A stretch of DNA of 64,000 nucleotides, from positions 310,001-374,000 of the forward strand of contig NZ_HG916855.1 in NCBI RefSeq assembly GCF_000577275.2. The letters run 5' to 3'. The notes under the pieces were generated by a model that saw only the letters and a program-made list of their open reading frames with translations, had not been told where the DNA came from and did not search any database. Positions 29,562 to 37,552 of the stretch are shown here, in pieces. The position numbers were made by a program, and so were the translations under genes. This DNA comes from Rhizobium favelukesii (lineage in GTDB: Bacteria > Pseudomonadota > Alphaproteobacteria > Rhizobiales > Rhizobiaceae). Each line of letters starts with the position of its first letter. Position 1 is the stretch's first letter.

Positions 29562-30545
29562 ATGAAAATATTGAATGCCTTGTTGGCCATGACGGCCGTA
29601 GCCGCCGTTTCGCTCATGTCAGGGTCCGCAATCGCTCAAACGTACCCGGAACGGACCATCACGATGGTCGTTCCGTTCGCCGCTGGCGGCCCGACGGATA
29701 CTGTGGCCCGTCTCGTGGCCGAGTCGATGTCGAAGGATCTCGGCCAGCAGATTGTCGTCGAAAATGTCGGCGGGGCCGGTGGCACGCTCGGCGCAGGCCG
29801 CGTCGCACAGGCAGACCCGGATGGCTACACGGTGCTCCTGCATCATATCGGCATGGCGACAAGCGCCACGCTTTACCGCAAGCTTGCCTATGACACTTTG
29901 AACTCCTTCGAATATGTGGGCCTCGTGACAGACGTGCCGATGACCATCGTTGCGCGCAAGGATTTCGAGCCGAGCGACCTCAGGGGCCTCGTCGAATACA
30001 TCAAGGCCAACAAGGATAGCGTTACCGTTGCCAATGCGGGCATCGGCGCGGCTTCCCACCTGTGCGGCATGATGCTGATGAGCGCGATCCAAACGCAGTT
30101 GACCACGGTTCCTTACAAGGGCACTGGCCCCGCAATGACCGACCTGCTCGGCGGCCAGGTCGACATCATGTGCGATCAGACCACGAACACGACCAAGCAG
30201 ATCCAGGGTGGCACGATCAAGGCTTACGCCGTCACCTCGCCCGCACGCCTGAAGGTGTTGCCGGATGTGCCGACTGCCGTCGAAGGCGGTCTTGCCGATT
30301 TCCAGGTCGGTATCTGGCACGGGATTTATGCCCCAAAAGGCACGCCGGCAGATGTGACCGAGCGGCTGTCGAAATCGCTGCAGGTTGCGCTCAAGGATCA
30401 AAACGTCGTTGCCCGCTTTGCCGAACTCGGCACCGAGCCGTCGCCGGACGCTGACGCGACACCGGCGGCCCTTAAGGCCAAGCTCGAAACCGAGATTGCC
30501 CGCTGGAAGCCGGTGATCGAGGCGGCGGGGCAGTACGCCGACTAA
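29562..30545 (+). CDS. tctC: Tripartite tricarboxylate transporter substrate-binding protein (TctC family), Sec-exported
   Basis: The 327-residue periplasmic receptor has an N-terminal Sec signal (MKILNALLAMTAVAAV, with a cut after IAQ). The mature protein starts with YPERTITMVVPFAAGGPTDTVARL, the Bug/TctC family signature, followed by VENVGGAGGTLGAGRVAQADPDGY and LTTVPYKGTGPAMTDLLGGQ. The ATG at 29562 follows GGGAGGATGA. It delivers a carboxylate to the TctA/TctB membrane complex encoded downstream. The ligand cannot be predicted, since family members bind citrate, aromatic acids, amino acids and others. It probably responds to the two-component pair upstream. Confidence 0.93.
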   Translation: MKILNALLAMTAVAAVSLMSGSAIAQTYPERTITMVVPFAAGGPTDTVARLVAESMSKDLGQQIVVENVGGAGGTLGAGRVAQADPDGYTVLLHHIGMATSATLYRKLAYDTLNSFEYVGLVTDVPMTIVARKDFEPSDLRGLVEYIKANKDSVTVANAGIGAASHLCGMMLMSAIQTQLTTVPYKGTGPAMTDLLGGQVDIMCDQTTNTTKQIQGGTIKAYAVTSPARLKVLPDVPTAVEGGLADFQVGIWHGIYAPKGTPADVTERLSKSLQVALKDQNVVARFAELGTEPSPDADATPAALKAKLETEIARWKPVIEAAGQYAD

Positions 30546-30687
30546 GCACTGTCGGTTGCCGCCCGGAATGCGTTTCGGGCGGCGCTGTTGCGGCAGCACC
30601 TGGCTGCCCTTGCCGTTTGTGCGGCAATGTCTGGATTTTTCGTGCCGTGACAGCAGGGACATGACGGCAACCGCCACAGGGGGAGAT

Positions 30688-31149
30688 ATGAAATCATTGA
30701 CATTCGACAGCACCAATGCCCTTTGCGGCGCGCTCTTCATCGGGCTCGGCTGTTTCTTCATTTATCAATGCCTCAACCTTGAACTCGGCACTGCGCTGCG
30801 AATGGGCCCGGGCTATTTTCCGCTGCTGCTTGCTGTCGTCCTGACATGTCTTGGCCTGATCGTGCTGATCCAGGCGACACGGGTCCAGGGCGAACCGCTT
30901 GGCCCGATCGCATTGCGCGGAATGGCCTTTATCCTGCCAGCACCCATCGTCTTTGGATTGACGGTGCGCGGTCTCGGTTTCGTGCCGTCGCTGTTCGTCG
31001 TGGCGCTTATTGCGGCTTTCGCTTCCTCACGGATGAAGGTGCCGCTGGCGATTATACTTGCAGCCGCAATAACCCTCTTTTCGGTCGCCGTCTTCAGCTA
31101 CGCGCTTGGCTTGCCATTCGAGCGCTTCGGCCCTTGGGTCCGGTTCTAG
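30688..31149 (+). CDS. tctB: Tripartite tricarboxylate transporter small membrane subunit (TctB family)
   Basis: The 153-residue protein has four hydrophobic helices (for example ALCGALFIGLGCFFIY and ILAAAITLFSVAVFSYALGL) and the family motif LRMGPGYFPLLLAV. The ATG at 30688 follows GGGGGAG and gives the normal TctB length; a longer open frame upstream has no good start. It forms the small membrane part of the importer with TctA, whose gene begins 9 bases later. Confidence 0.92.
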   Translation: MKSLTFDSTNALCGALFIGLGCFFIYQCLNLELGTALRMGPGYFPLLLAVVLTCLGLIVLIQATRVQGEPLGPIALRGMAFILPAPIVFGLTVRGLGFVPSLFVVALIAAFASSRMKVPLAIILAAAITLFSVAVFSYALGLPFERFGPWVRF

Positions 31150-31158
31150 GAGGCGTCG

Positions 31159-32664
31159 ATGGATCTCGTCAGTAATCTCGCCCTTGGCTTCACCACCGCT
31201 GCCTCGCCCGAAAACCTTCTCTTCTGCCTGATCGGCGTGCTGCTTGGCACCTTGATCGGCGTCCTGCCGGGAATCGGGGCGACCGCGACCATCGCGATGC
31301 TGTTGCCAATCACGTTCCAGCTCGAGCCGGTTTCCTCGCTGATCATGCTTGCCGGCATCTACTACGGCGCCCAGTACGGCGGCTCGACCACGGCCATTCT
31401 TATCAACATGCCGGGCGAATCTTCGTCGGCGGTGACTGCCATCGATGGCTATCAGATGGCCCGTCGCGGCAGAGCAGGGGCAGCACTGTCGATTGCGGCA
31501 CTCGGCTCGTTCTTTGCCGGCACCGTCTCGACCTTTCTTGTGGCGATCTTCGCAATCCCTTTGACCGCGCTTGCCCTTAAATTCGGCGCCGCCGAGTATT
31601 TCTCGCTGATGATCGTCGGGTTGGTTTCCTCGGTTGCCCTTGCACATGGCTCGATTGTCAAGGCTCTCGCGATGGTGGCGCTCGGGCTGCTGCTCGGATT
31701 GGTCGGGACGGATATCTACACAGGAACGCCCCGCTTTACCCTCGGCATTCGCGAATATGCCGATGGTCTGAATTTCGTTGCCGTTGCCGTTGGCGTGTTC
31801 GGTGTTGCCGAAATCCTGCGCAATCTGGAGGGCGAGAAGACCCGAACGGTATTGATGGCCAAGGTCAGCGGTCTGTGGCCGACGCGAGAGGAATTCCGGC
31901 GGATGATCGCACCGGTGCTGCGCGGCACGGCGATCGGGTCGGCACTTGGCATCCTGCCGGGTGGCGGTGCCATCCTTGCCGCCTTTGCGTCCTATACGGT
32001 GGAAAAGCGCATCTCCGACCGTCCGCAGGAGTTCGGTCACGGGGCGATTGCCGGTGTTGCAGGGCCGGAATCGGCCAACAATGCCGGCGCCCAGACCTCG
32101 TTCATTCCGCTGTTGACGCTGGGGATCCCGGCAAATCCGGTGATGGCACTGATGGTGGGCGCCATGATCATTCAGGGGATCGTGCCAGGTCCGAACGTGG
32201 CGAGCGAGCAGCCGGCGCTGTTTTGGGGGATCATCGCCTCGATGTGGATCGGCAATCTCATGCTGGTTGTCCTCAATCTACCGCTGATCGGCCTTTGGGT
32301 GAAATTGCTGACCATTCCCTACTACGTGCTTTTTCCGATCATCATGGCCTTCTGTTCCGTCGGGGTCTACAGCGTCAATAGCAACGTTTACGACCTCTAC
32401 GCAGTCGCCTTTTTCGGGCTGGCGGGCTACCTGCTGGTCAAGCTGCGCTGCGAGCCGGCACCATTGCTTCTTGGCTTCGTGCTGGGCCCGCTGCTCGAAG
32501 AAAACCTGAGGCGCGCCATGATCCTTTCCCGCGGCGATCCGATGACGTTCGTGACGCGTCCGATCAGTGCCATCCTGCTGCTGATTGCGCTCGCTGTCCT
32601 GCTGGTCGTGTTCTTGCCGTCGGTAAAAGCCAAGCGCGAGGAGGTCTTCCAGGAAGAAGACTGA
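31159..32664 (+). CDS. tctA: Tripartite tricarboxylate transporter large membrane subunit (TctA family)
   Basis: The 501-residue transporter has about eleven to twelve membrane helices. Family signatures are GVLPGIGATATIAMLLP near residue 35, YYGAQYGGSTTAILINMPGE near 75, and AGPESANNAGAQTSFIPLLTLGIPANP near 320. It carries the ion-coupled transport of the substrate delivered by TctC proteins. It lies in the middle of the tctC-tctB-tctA-tctC operon and starts 9 bases after tctB with AGGAGG in front. Confidence 0.95.
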   Translation: MDLVSNLALGFTTAASPENLLFCLIGVLLGTLIGVLPGIGATATIAMLLPITFQLEPVSSLIMLAGIYYGAQYGGSTTAILINMPGESSSAVTAIDGYQMARRGRAGAALSIAALGSFFAGTVSTFLVAIFAIPLTALALKFGAAEYFSLMIVGLVSSVALAHGSIVKALAMVALGLLLGLVGTDIYTGTPRFTLGIREYADGLNFVAVAVGVFGVAEILRNLEGEKTRTVLMAKVSGLWPTREEFRRMIAPVLRGTAIGSALGILPGGGAILAAFASYTVEKRISDRPQEFGHGAIAGVAGPESANNAGAQTSFIPLLTLGIPANPVMALMVGAMIIQGIVPGPNVASEQPALFWGIIASMWIGNLMLVVLNLPLIGLWVKLLTIPYYVLFPIIMAFCSVGVYSVNSNVYDLYAVAFFGLAGYLLVKLRCEPAPLLLGFVLGPLLEENLRRAMILSRGDPMTFVTRPISAILLLIALAVLLVVFLPSVKAKREEVFQEED

Positions 32665-32720
32665 GCAAACGGGGTGATCGCATCACCTTGACAAACAGAC
32701 CGCAACGAGGAGGAATTTGG

Positions 32721-33710
32721 ATGACGAGACTGACCCTGACGCGTCGAGACACGCTTGCTGCAGGCCTTTCCTTGGCAGCGACGCTGGTGGCTGGATCACC
32801 ATCGCTTGCGGCGGATTTTCCTAATCGGCCGGTTACGATGGTCGTGCCATTTGCGGCCGGCGGATCGACTGACGTCGTTGCCCGCATTCTCGCGCAGAAG
32901 ATGTCCGAAGATCTCGGCCAGCAGGTGATCGTGCAGAACGTGGCAGGTGCGGGCGGAAATCTTGGCGCCGACAATGTCGCACGGGCCGATCCGGATGGTT
33001 ATACGATCCTGATGGGGACGGTTGCGACGCATGCGCTCAATCCGCTAATCCTGAAGTCGACCCCCTACGATCCCGAAAAGGATTTCGCCCCAATCTCGCT
33101 GTTGGTTCTGGTTCCCAACGTTCTCGTCGTCAATCCCGCACTGCCGGCCAAAACACTTGCCGAACTGGTCGCACTCCTCAAGGCCAATCCGGGCACTTAC
33201 AGCTATGCCTCGTCCGGCAACGGCACGCCGCTGCATCTTTCCGGAGAGCTCTTCAAGGCAATGGCCGGGGTGGAGATGGAACATATCCCCTACAAGGGCT
33301 CGGGCCCGGCCTTGAACGATGTTCTGGGCAATCAGGTTCCGATCATGTTCGACAACCTGCCGTCGTCGTCCGGCCATATCAAGAGCGGCACGCTGCGGGC
33401 GCTTGCGGTCACCACCAAGCAGCGCGCCCCGTCCTTCCCCGATGTGCAAACGGTTGCCGAGACCGTTCCGGGCTACGAAACCTATACCTGGAACGCGCTG
33501 TTTGCGCCCGCCGGCACTCCGGCAGACGTCGTTGCTCGTCTGAACCTGGCGGCCAACAAGGCGCTCGCCGATCCAGGCGTTAGCAAGCGCATGGCCGAAT
33601 TCAGTGCCGTTGTCGTGGGTTCGACGCCCGAGCAGCTCGGCGCACATGTAAAGGCGGAGATCGCCAAATGGACCCCTGTCGTGCGCGACGCCAAGATTGA
33701 ACTCGAATAG
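32721..33710 (+). CDS. tctC: Second TctC-family substrate-binding protein, Tat-like signal
   Basis: The 329-residue protein is a paralog of the receptor at 29562, with the same opening FPNRPVTMVVPFAAGGSTDVVARI and later VEMEHIPYKGSGPALNDVLG. Its leader contains TLTRRDTLAAGLSLA, a twin-arginine-like signal, whereas the first copy has a plain Sec signal. GAGGAGGAA precedes the ATG at 32721. It may widen the substrate range of the same TctAB channel. It ends the operon. Confidence 0.92.
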   Translation: MTRLTLTRRDTLAAGLSLAATLVAGSPSLAADFPNRPVTMVVPFAAGGSTDVVARILAQKMSEDLGQQVIVQNVAGAGGNLGADNVARADPDGYTILMGTVATHALNPLILKSTPYDPEKDFAPISLLVLVPNVLVVNPALPAKTLAELVALLKANPGTYSYASSGNGTPLHLSGELFKAMAGVEMEHIPYKGSGPALNDVLGNQVPIMFDNLPSSSGHIKSGTLRALAVTTKQRAPSFPDVQTVAETVPGYETYTWNALFAPAGTPADVVARLNLAANKALADPGVSKRMAEFSAVVVGSTPEQLGAHVKAEIAKWTPVVRDAKIELE

Positions 33711-34236
33711 GCACTGCCAAATCTCAGGCGAGCGTTGCCGAGTGGATGGAGTGAGCGACAGCGATCGTCGCTCCATTGGCCAAGCGCGAGGAGCGGAGCC
33801 TTTGACCGGCTGAACCTGGACGCCGCTGCTTTCCAATCGCAGTGGTGATCGACATTTGTCGCGACGCCAAAACCGCATCACCATCGATAAGCGATACTTA
33901 TCGGCAGTGAGGCGTGGCCTGCAGTATCCTGTTGGGTGGCGGAATCAAATACTATCATAGCTTCTGGTTAATGGCGGATTTACCATAACTTCAATACGTT
34001 ATGATTCTACAAAACTGCCCATAGGCTCCCTGCTGCGTAACCGGGGCAAATTGTTGGCAGTGCCGATTTTGTGTTCACTCCGGCTATGTGTCTTTCCACA
34101 GTCGGAGGCGGGGACATCGCGCAACGGGCGAAATGCGCTCATTTTGGACATTGCGATCACCGACGATGCCGCTAACATTTGGCCGATTCCACGATAGAGC
34201 GATGCCGCCCATCTGCCGATTGAACAGAGCACAGCC
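33711..34236. other. Intergenic region with a possible terminator hairpin; no intact gene
   Basis: About 525 bases without a supportable gene. A stem of GAGCGAC (33753-33759) and GTCGCTC (33767-33773) lies shortly after tctC and can extend outward with a bulge, but no T run follows; it may end the tct transcript. An A/T-richer stretch is at about 33930-34010. Open frames on the minus strand here are antisense continuations from tctC and show no family features. Confidence 0.4.
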
Positions 34237-34737
34237 ATGAAGCCTATTGTCCTGATCGCAGCTATCGATGCCGGCCGTGCCATCGGCAAAGGCAACGATA
34301 TTCCATGGCACATCCCCGGCGAACAAAGAGCTTCAGGGAAGTGACAATGGGCAATGCTCTGATCATAGGACGCATGACCTATCTCTCGCTACCCGGGTCG
34401 GCATTGCATCGTGCTATCTCGCTCGTTCGCTTCCCAGACTTCTGAGGTGCGCTCGGCTGCGTCGGTCAGCGAGGCACTTTCATTGGCGTCGGAATTGCCG
34501 GGTTCAGAGATCATCATTGGTGGTGGTCAGGAGATTTATGAGCTCTTCCTTCCGCTCGCCGAGCGGATTCATCTGACCGTGCTGGACACTGTATTCGGTG
34601 GTGACCGCTTTTTTCCATTCGTTCCTGAGGACGAGTTCTCAATTTGCGCTGAAGAGCGAGTTGAAGGTGCGATACCTTACACGCGCCGCATCTATGAACG
34701 CAGCTCCGGATTCCCGAATTCGCGTGACAAGGTTTGA
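34237..34737 (+). pseudogene. Frameshifted dihydrofolate reductase gene
   Basis: Three frames together spell a DHFR. Frame one from the ATG at 34237 gives MKPIVLIAAIDAGRAIGKGN and DIPWHIPGE, then stops at 34344. A second frame continues with REVTMGNALIIGRMTYLSLPG. A third, to 34737, gives SEIIIGGGQEIYELFLPLAERIHLT, GDRFFPF and a normal end. Parts of the middle (the PLPGRRNIVLSR region) are disturbed or missing. At least two frameshifts make it non-functional. A functional folA must exist elsewhere, so this was a second, perhaps mobile, copy. Confidence 0.8.
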
Positions 34738-34795
34738 TCCCGCGTGATTGGTGATGCAGATGGCGACCGCCGGGGCGCGCAGGATCCTTGGGCGC

Positions 34796-35310
34796 TCAGG
34801 CCTTTGCCGCGACCAGGGCGGCCAGCGGCGGAGTAGCCTGGCCATCGAGGCCGAGGCGGTCGCCGAGATAGTGCCAGAACGACAGACCGAGCTTCCTGCA
34901 GGTCTTCATTAGCCCAAGCATGGTGTCGCGAGCGACGCGGCCATCGCGGCTCATCGTGCCGCCGGAGATCTTTCGCTTGGTGACGAAGCTGCGCAGATCG
35001 TTCTCCGGCGCATTGGTGTGCAGCGGAATGCCCGGCCGTTCCAACACCTTGAGCAATTCATCCTTTCGGCGAGAGAGACGAGCCAGAAGCTTGTCGAGGT
35101 CATGATAGCCGGTGCGCAGCGAGAAGATGCGCGCGAAGCGTTTGTGGAATGCGGCGGCAAGGCCGCGCGAGGGCTTTCGCCTGACGCTCTTCAGCGTCCG
35201 GTAGAACCGCCACACGAGATCCCGCACGAAGAATTTGTCGAAGACATGCAAAGAGCATTTGCGGATCGCGTTCAGCCTTTTGTGGGTCGATCTTGGCTCA
35301 TGCGCGAACC
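34796..35310 (-). pseudogene. C-terminal fragment of a transposase
   Basis: The reading frame ends at 34796 and contains DLVWRFYRTLKSVRRKP, LHTNAPENDLRSFVTKRKISGG and TMLGLMKTCRKLGLSFWHYLG, which I recognise as the C-terminal part of a rhizobial DDE transposase; I cannot give the IS family with certainty. The catalytic N-terminal and central parts are absent: near 35310 the frame leaves transposase-like sequence and meets a gene fragment on the opposite strand. It is an inactive remnant. Confidence 0.65.
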
Positions 35311-35316
35311 GTTTGA

Positions 35317-35620
35317 GGATTGTGGTTGAGCATCTTCTGGACGACCTTGGTATCACGCGCGGAAAAGGCTGGTGGAACGGATCAAGATGCTGGCTGAGAC
35401 ATCACCCGATCATCAGGAAGCGCTTGACGCTCTGAGACACGTTGGAAATGTAGGCAGTCACGAAGGACGTCGGGATTTCACCACGTTGATCGATTGCTTC
35501 GAAATTCTCGAGCTAGCACTTGAAGACCTTATAGATACCCGCAGGACAAGGCTCAGCGAAACCGCTCGAAAGCTCGTGGAAGCGAAAGGGAAGGGCGTGT
35601 CAACACCGACTTTGTCATAA
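35317..35620 (+). pseudogene. Truncated DUF4145-like gene fragment
   Basis: The C-terminal part of a DUF4145-like helical domain is visible: VVEHLLDDLGIT in one frame, then, after a one-base shift near 35360, LVERIKMLAETSPDH, ALDALRHVGNVGSHEG and CFEILELALEDLI. The N-terminal part is missing where the transposase fragment begins on the other strand. Proteins with this domain are often found with restriction or defence genes, but nothing else of that kind is left here. Confidence 0.55.
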
Positions 35621-35836
35621 CGTTCCGCCATGACGAACGCTTTGAGGATGGCGCGCGGTGCTGCGGCAAGCGTAAGATCTGCGCGCGGCGCCCAAAATCC
35701 CGCGGCCCTGCTCGTATGGATACGAGTTGGCTGCTTAAGCTGCCGAATTGCTGCACGCAGTATATCGAATGCGGAGCATATTTAGTTGTATTCGAACCGC
35801 TCTGCCGGAGCAGATCTCCCGCACAGCGGTTTCAAT

Positions 35837-36529
35837 TTAGCGCGCGCCGGCCTGACGCATTTGCGCCGGCAGAGTTTCCCACGCCCGGATCAGTTCGCCG
35901 ATGGAGGCGGCCTCCATCTTGTGCATGACATTGCTGCGATGCAGCTTGACGGTCACTTCACTAATGCCGAGATCGAAGGCGATCTGCTTGTTAAGACGTC
36001 CATGCACCACTTTATACAGCACCTCGCGCTCGCGCTGCGTCAGCGTCTCAAGATGTTCGATATTGCGCCTGGCGATCATGGCTTCCGCCCGTCGTTCGGC
36101 ATCCATCGCGATGCCCGTGGTCACAGCGTCAAGCAGTGTCTGGTCCCGCACCGGCTTGGTGAGAAAATCCACCGCGCCGGCCTTCATCGCTTGGACGGTC
36201 ATCGGAATATCACCATGCCCGGTCAGAAAGATGATCGGCTTGGGGTTGCCGTTTTCCGCCAGCTGCTGCTGCAAATGGAGACCGCTTGCGCCGGGCATGC
36301 GCACATCGAGTATCAAGCAGCCGGGGCTGTCCAATATATCGGCGTCAAGCAATTCGCGGGTCGAGGCAAAGCTGACCGGCTGGAGGCCCGCTGACAGGAT
36401 CAATTCCGCCAACGCTTCCCGAATAGATGCATCATCATCGACAATAGCGACAAGCGGCTGATCCTCTTCATTTCTGCGCTGTGGTGATAACGCCGCCGAA
36501 CTCTGCAGCAACGGTTGGTCAACTCTCAT
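35837..36529 (-). CDS. FixJ/NarL-type response regulator
   Basis: The 230-residue protein has a receiver domain (about 25-140) with D31-D32-D33, phospho-acceptor D75 (LILDVRMPG) and Lys in FLTKPV, and a LuxR-type HTH (about 160-225) with LTQREREVLYKVVHGRLNKQIA and LGISEVTVKLHRSNVMHKM. It is the FixJ/TodT type. The start at 36529 follows GGAGGGTGAC and is 1 base after the stop of the receiver gene; an ATG 12 bases upstream is an alternative. It is the last gene of the kinase-regulator cluster and probably its DNA-binding output. Confidence 0.92.
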   Translation of the reverse strand: MRVDQPLLQSSAALSPQRRNEEDQPLVAIVDDDASIREALAELILSAGLQPVSFASTRELLDADILDSPGCLILDVRMPGASGLHLQQQLAENGNPKPIIFLTGHGDIPMTVQAMKAGAVDFLTKPVRDQTLLDAVTTGIAMDAERRAEAMIARRNIEHLETLTQREREVLYKVVHGRLNKQIAFDLGISEVTVKLHRSNVMHKMEAASIGELIRAWETLPAQMRQAGAR

Positions 36530-36530
36530 G

Positions 36531-36908
36531 TCACCCTCCATCTCTCGACTTGTGTAACGCATTGGCGATGGCCGTGAGCAGCGCCTGGGCATCGAAGGGT
36601 TTGCGAAAAAAACCGCTGATGCCTTGAGCGCGGCTCTGATCCGCTATTTCGTGGCGGCCCGTGACCAGGAATACCGGCAGTTCCGGACGTGCCTTCTTCA
36701 CGACGTCACGAAGTTCAAAGCCGTCTATTCCAGGCATCCCTATATCGGTGATGAGCACATCCAGGTCCGATAGTCCGTTGACGAGCAACGATGCTGCCGA
36801 CGAGAAGCTGCGAGCCACATAGCCCGCAGATTCCAGAAGATTGCCCACCGACTCAAGCATTCTTGGATCGTCATCAACAATTGCCACGACATGTCTTGTC
36901 TTGTTCAT
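36531..36908 (-). CDS. Stand-alone receiver domain protein (CheY-like)
   Basis: The 125-residue protein consists only of a receiver: acidic pocket D12-D13-D14, phospho-acceptor D55 (VLITDIGMPG), Thr in FLVTGR, and Lys in FFRKPF. GGGAGGG precedes the ATG at 36908, while a TTG 6 bases earlier is possible. It lies between two FixJ-type regulators and after the large kinase, and may act as a phosphate sink or as a modulator of cross-talk between them. Confidence 0.9.
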   Translation of the reverse strand: MNKTRHVVAIVDDDPRMLESVGNLLESAGYVARSFSSAASLLVNGLSDLDVLITDIGMPGIDGFELRDVVKKARPELPVFLVTGRHEIADQSRAQGISGFFRKPFDAQALLTAIANALHKSRDGG

Positions 36909-36910
36909 GT

Positions 36911-37552
36911 TCAATTCCCTCCCACTCTGCGCGAATGGGTAATCGGTGTTTCCAATCTCTCTGCTATACGCACGAGATCGGCGAGCGACGCCGCCGCCAT
37001 TTTCTGCATCACGTTCCTTCTGTGGATTTGCAGCGTGACTTCGCTGATCCCCAGCTCTGCTGCCGCCTGCTTGTTGAGAAGACCACTCACGACGAGCGGC
37101 AGGACCTCGCGCTCTCGCGGTGTCAGCTCCAGGTAGCGTTGTCTCAGCATGCGGAGTTCAGCGCGTTCCAACCTCTTTTGCCGATCCTCGGCAATCGCTG
37201 CATGGACCGCCGCCATCAGATCCGCATCGCTAAAAGGCTTGGTCAGGAAATCCACCGCGCCGTGCTTGATCGCACGCACCGAAGATGGAATGTCGCCGTG
37301 CCCTGTGATGAAGACGATCGGCGGATGAGCCCCATCCGCGATCTGCTTCTGCAGGTCGAGGCCGTTGATATCAGGCAATTCGATATCGAGGATGAGGCAG
37401 GCAGGTACGTCTGGCTTATCCGCGTTCACATAGTCGCCCGCAGATCCAAATGCGACAGCGCGCATGCCATGCGAGTCCAAGAGCTCGCAGAGGGCCTCTC
37501 GAATTCGTTCATCGTCATCTACGATGAAGACAATATGATCATCGGTTTTCAT
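36911..37552 (-). CDS. FixJ/NarL-type response regulator
   Basis: The 213-residue regulator has phospho-acceptor D56 (LILDIELPD), Lys in FLTKPF, and a LuxR-type HTH with LTPREREVLPLVVSGLLNKQAA and LGISEVTLQIHRRNVMQKM. It resembles the other FixJ-type protein of the cluster, suggesting duplication. Its ATG at 37552 overlaps the stop of the kinase gene by 4 bases, so it is the most likely cognate partner of that kinase. Confidence 0.93.
   Translation of the reverse strand: MKTDDHIVFIVDDDERIREALCELLDSHGMRAVAFGSAGDYVNADKPDVPACLILDIELPDINGLDLQKQIADGAHPPIVFITGHGDIPSSVRAIKHGAVDFLTKPFSDADLMAAVHAAIAEDRQKRLERAELRMLRQRYLELTPREREVLPLVVSGLLNKQAAAELGISEVTLQIHRRNVMQKMAAASLADLVRIAERLETPITHSRRVGGN

Noticed and set aside
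33045..33884. Open frame of about 280 codons on the minus strand after the tct operon
   Set aside because: It is mostly antisense to the second tctC; the part in the gap has no recognisable features.
35837..36461. Plus-strand open frames across the regulator cluster
   Set aside because: They are antisense to response regulator genes whose receiver and HTH motifs are complete.
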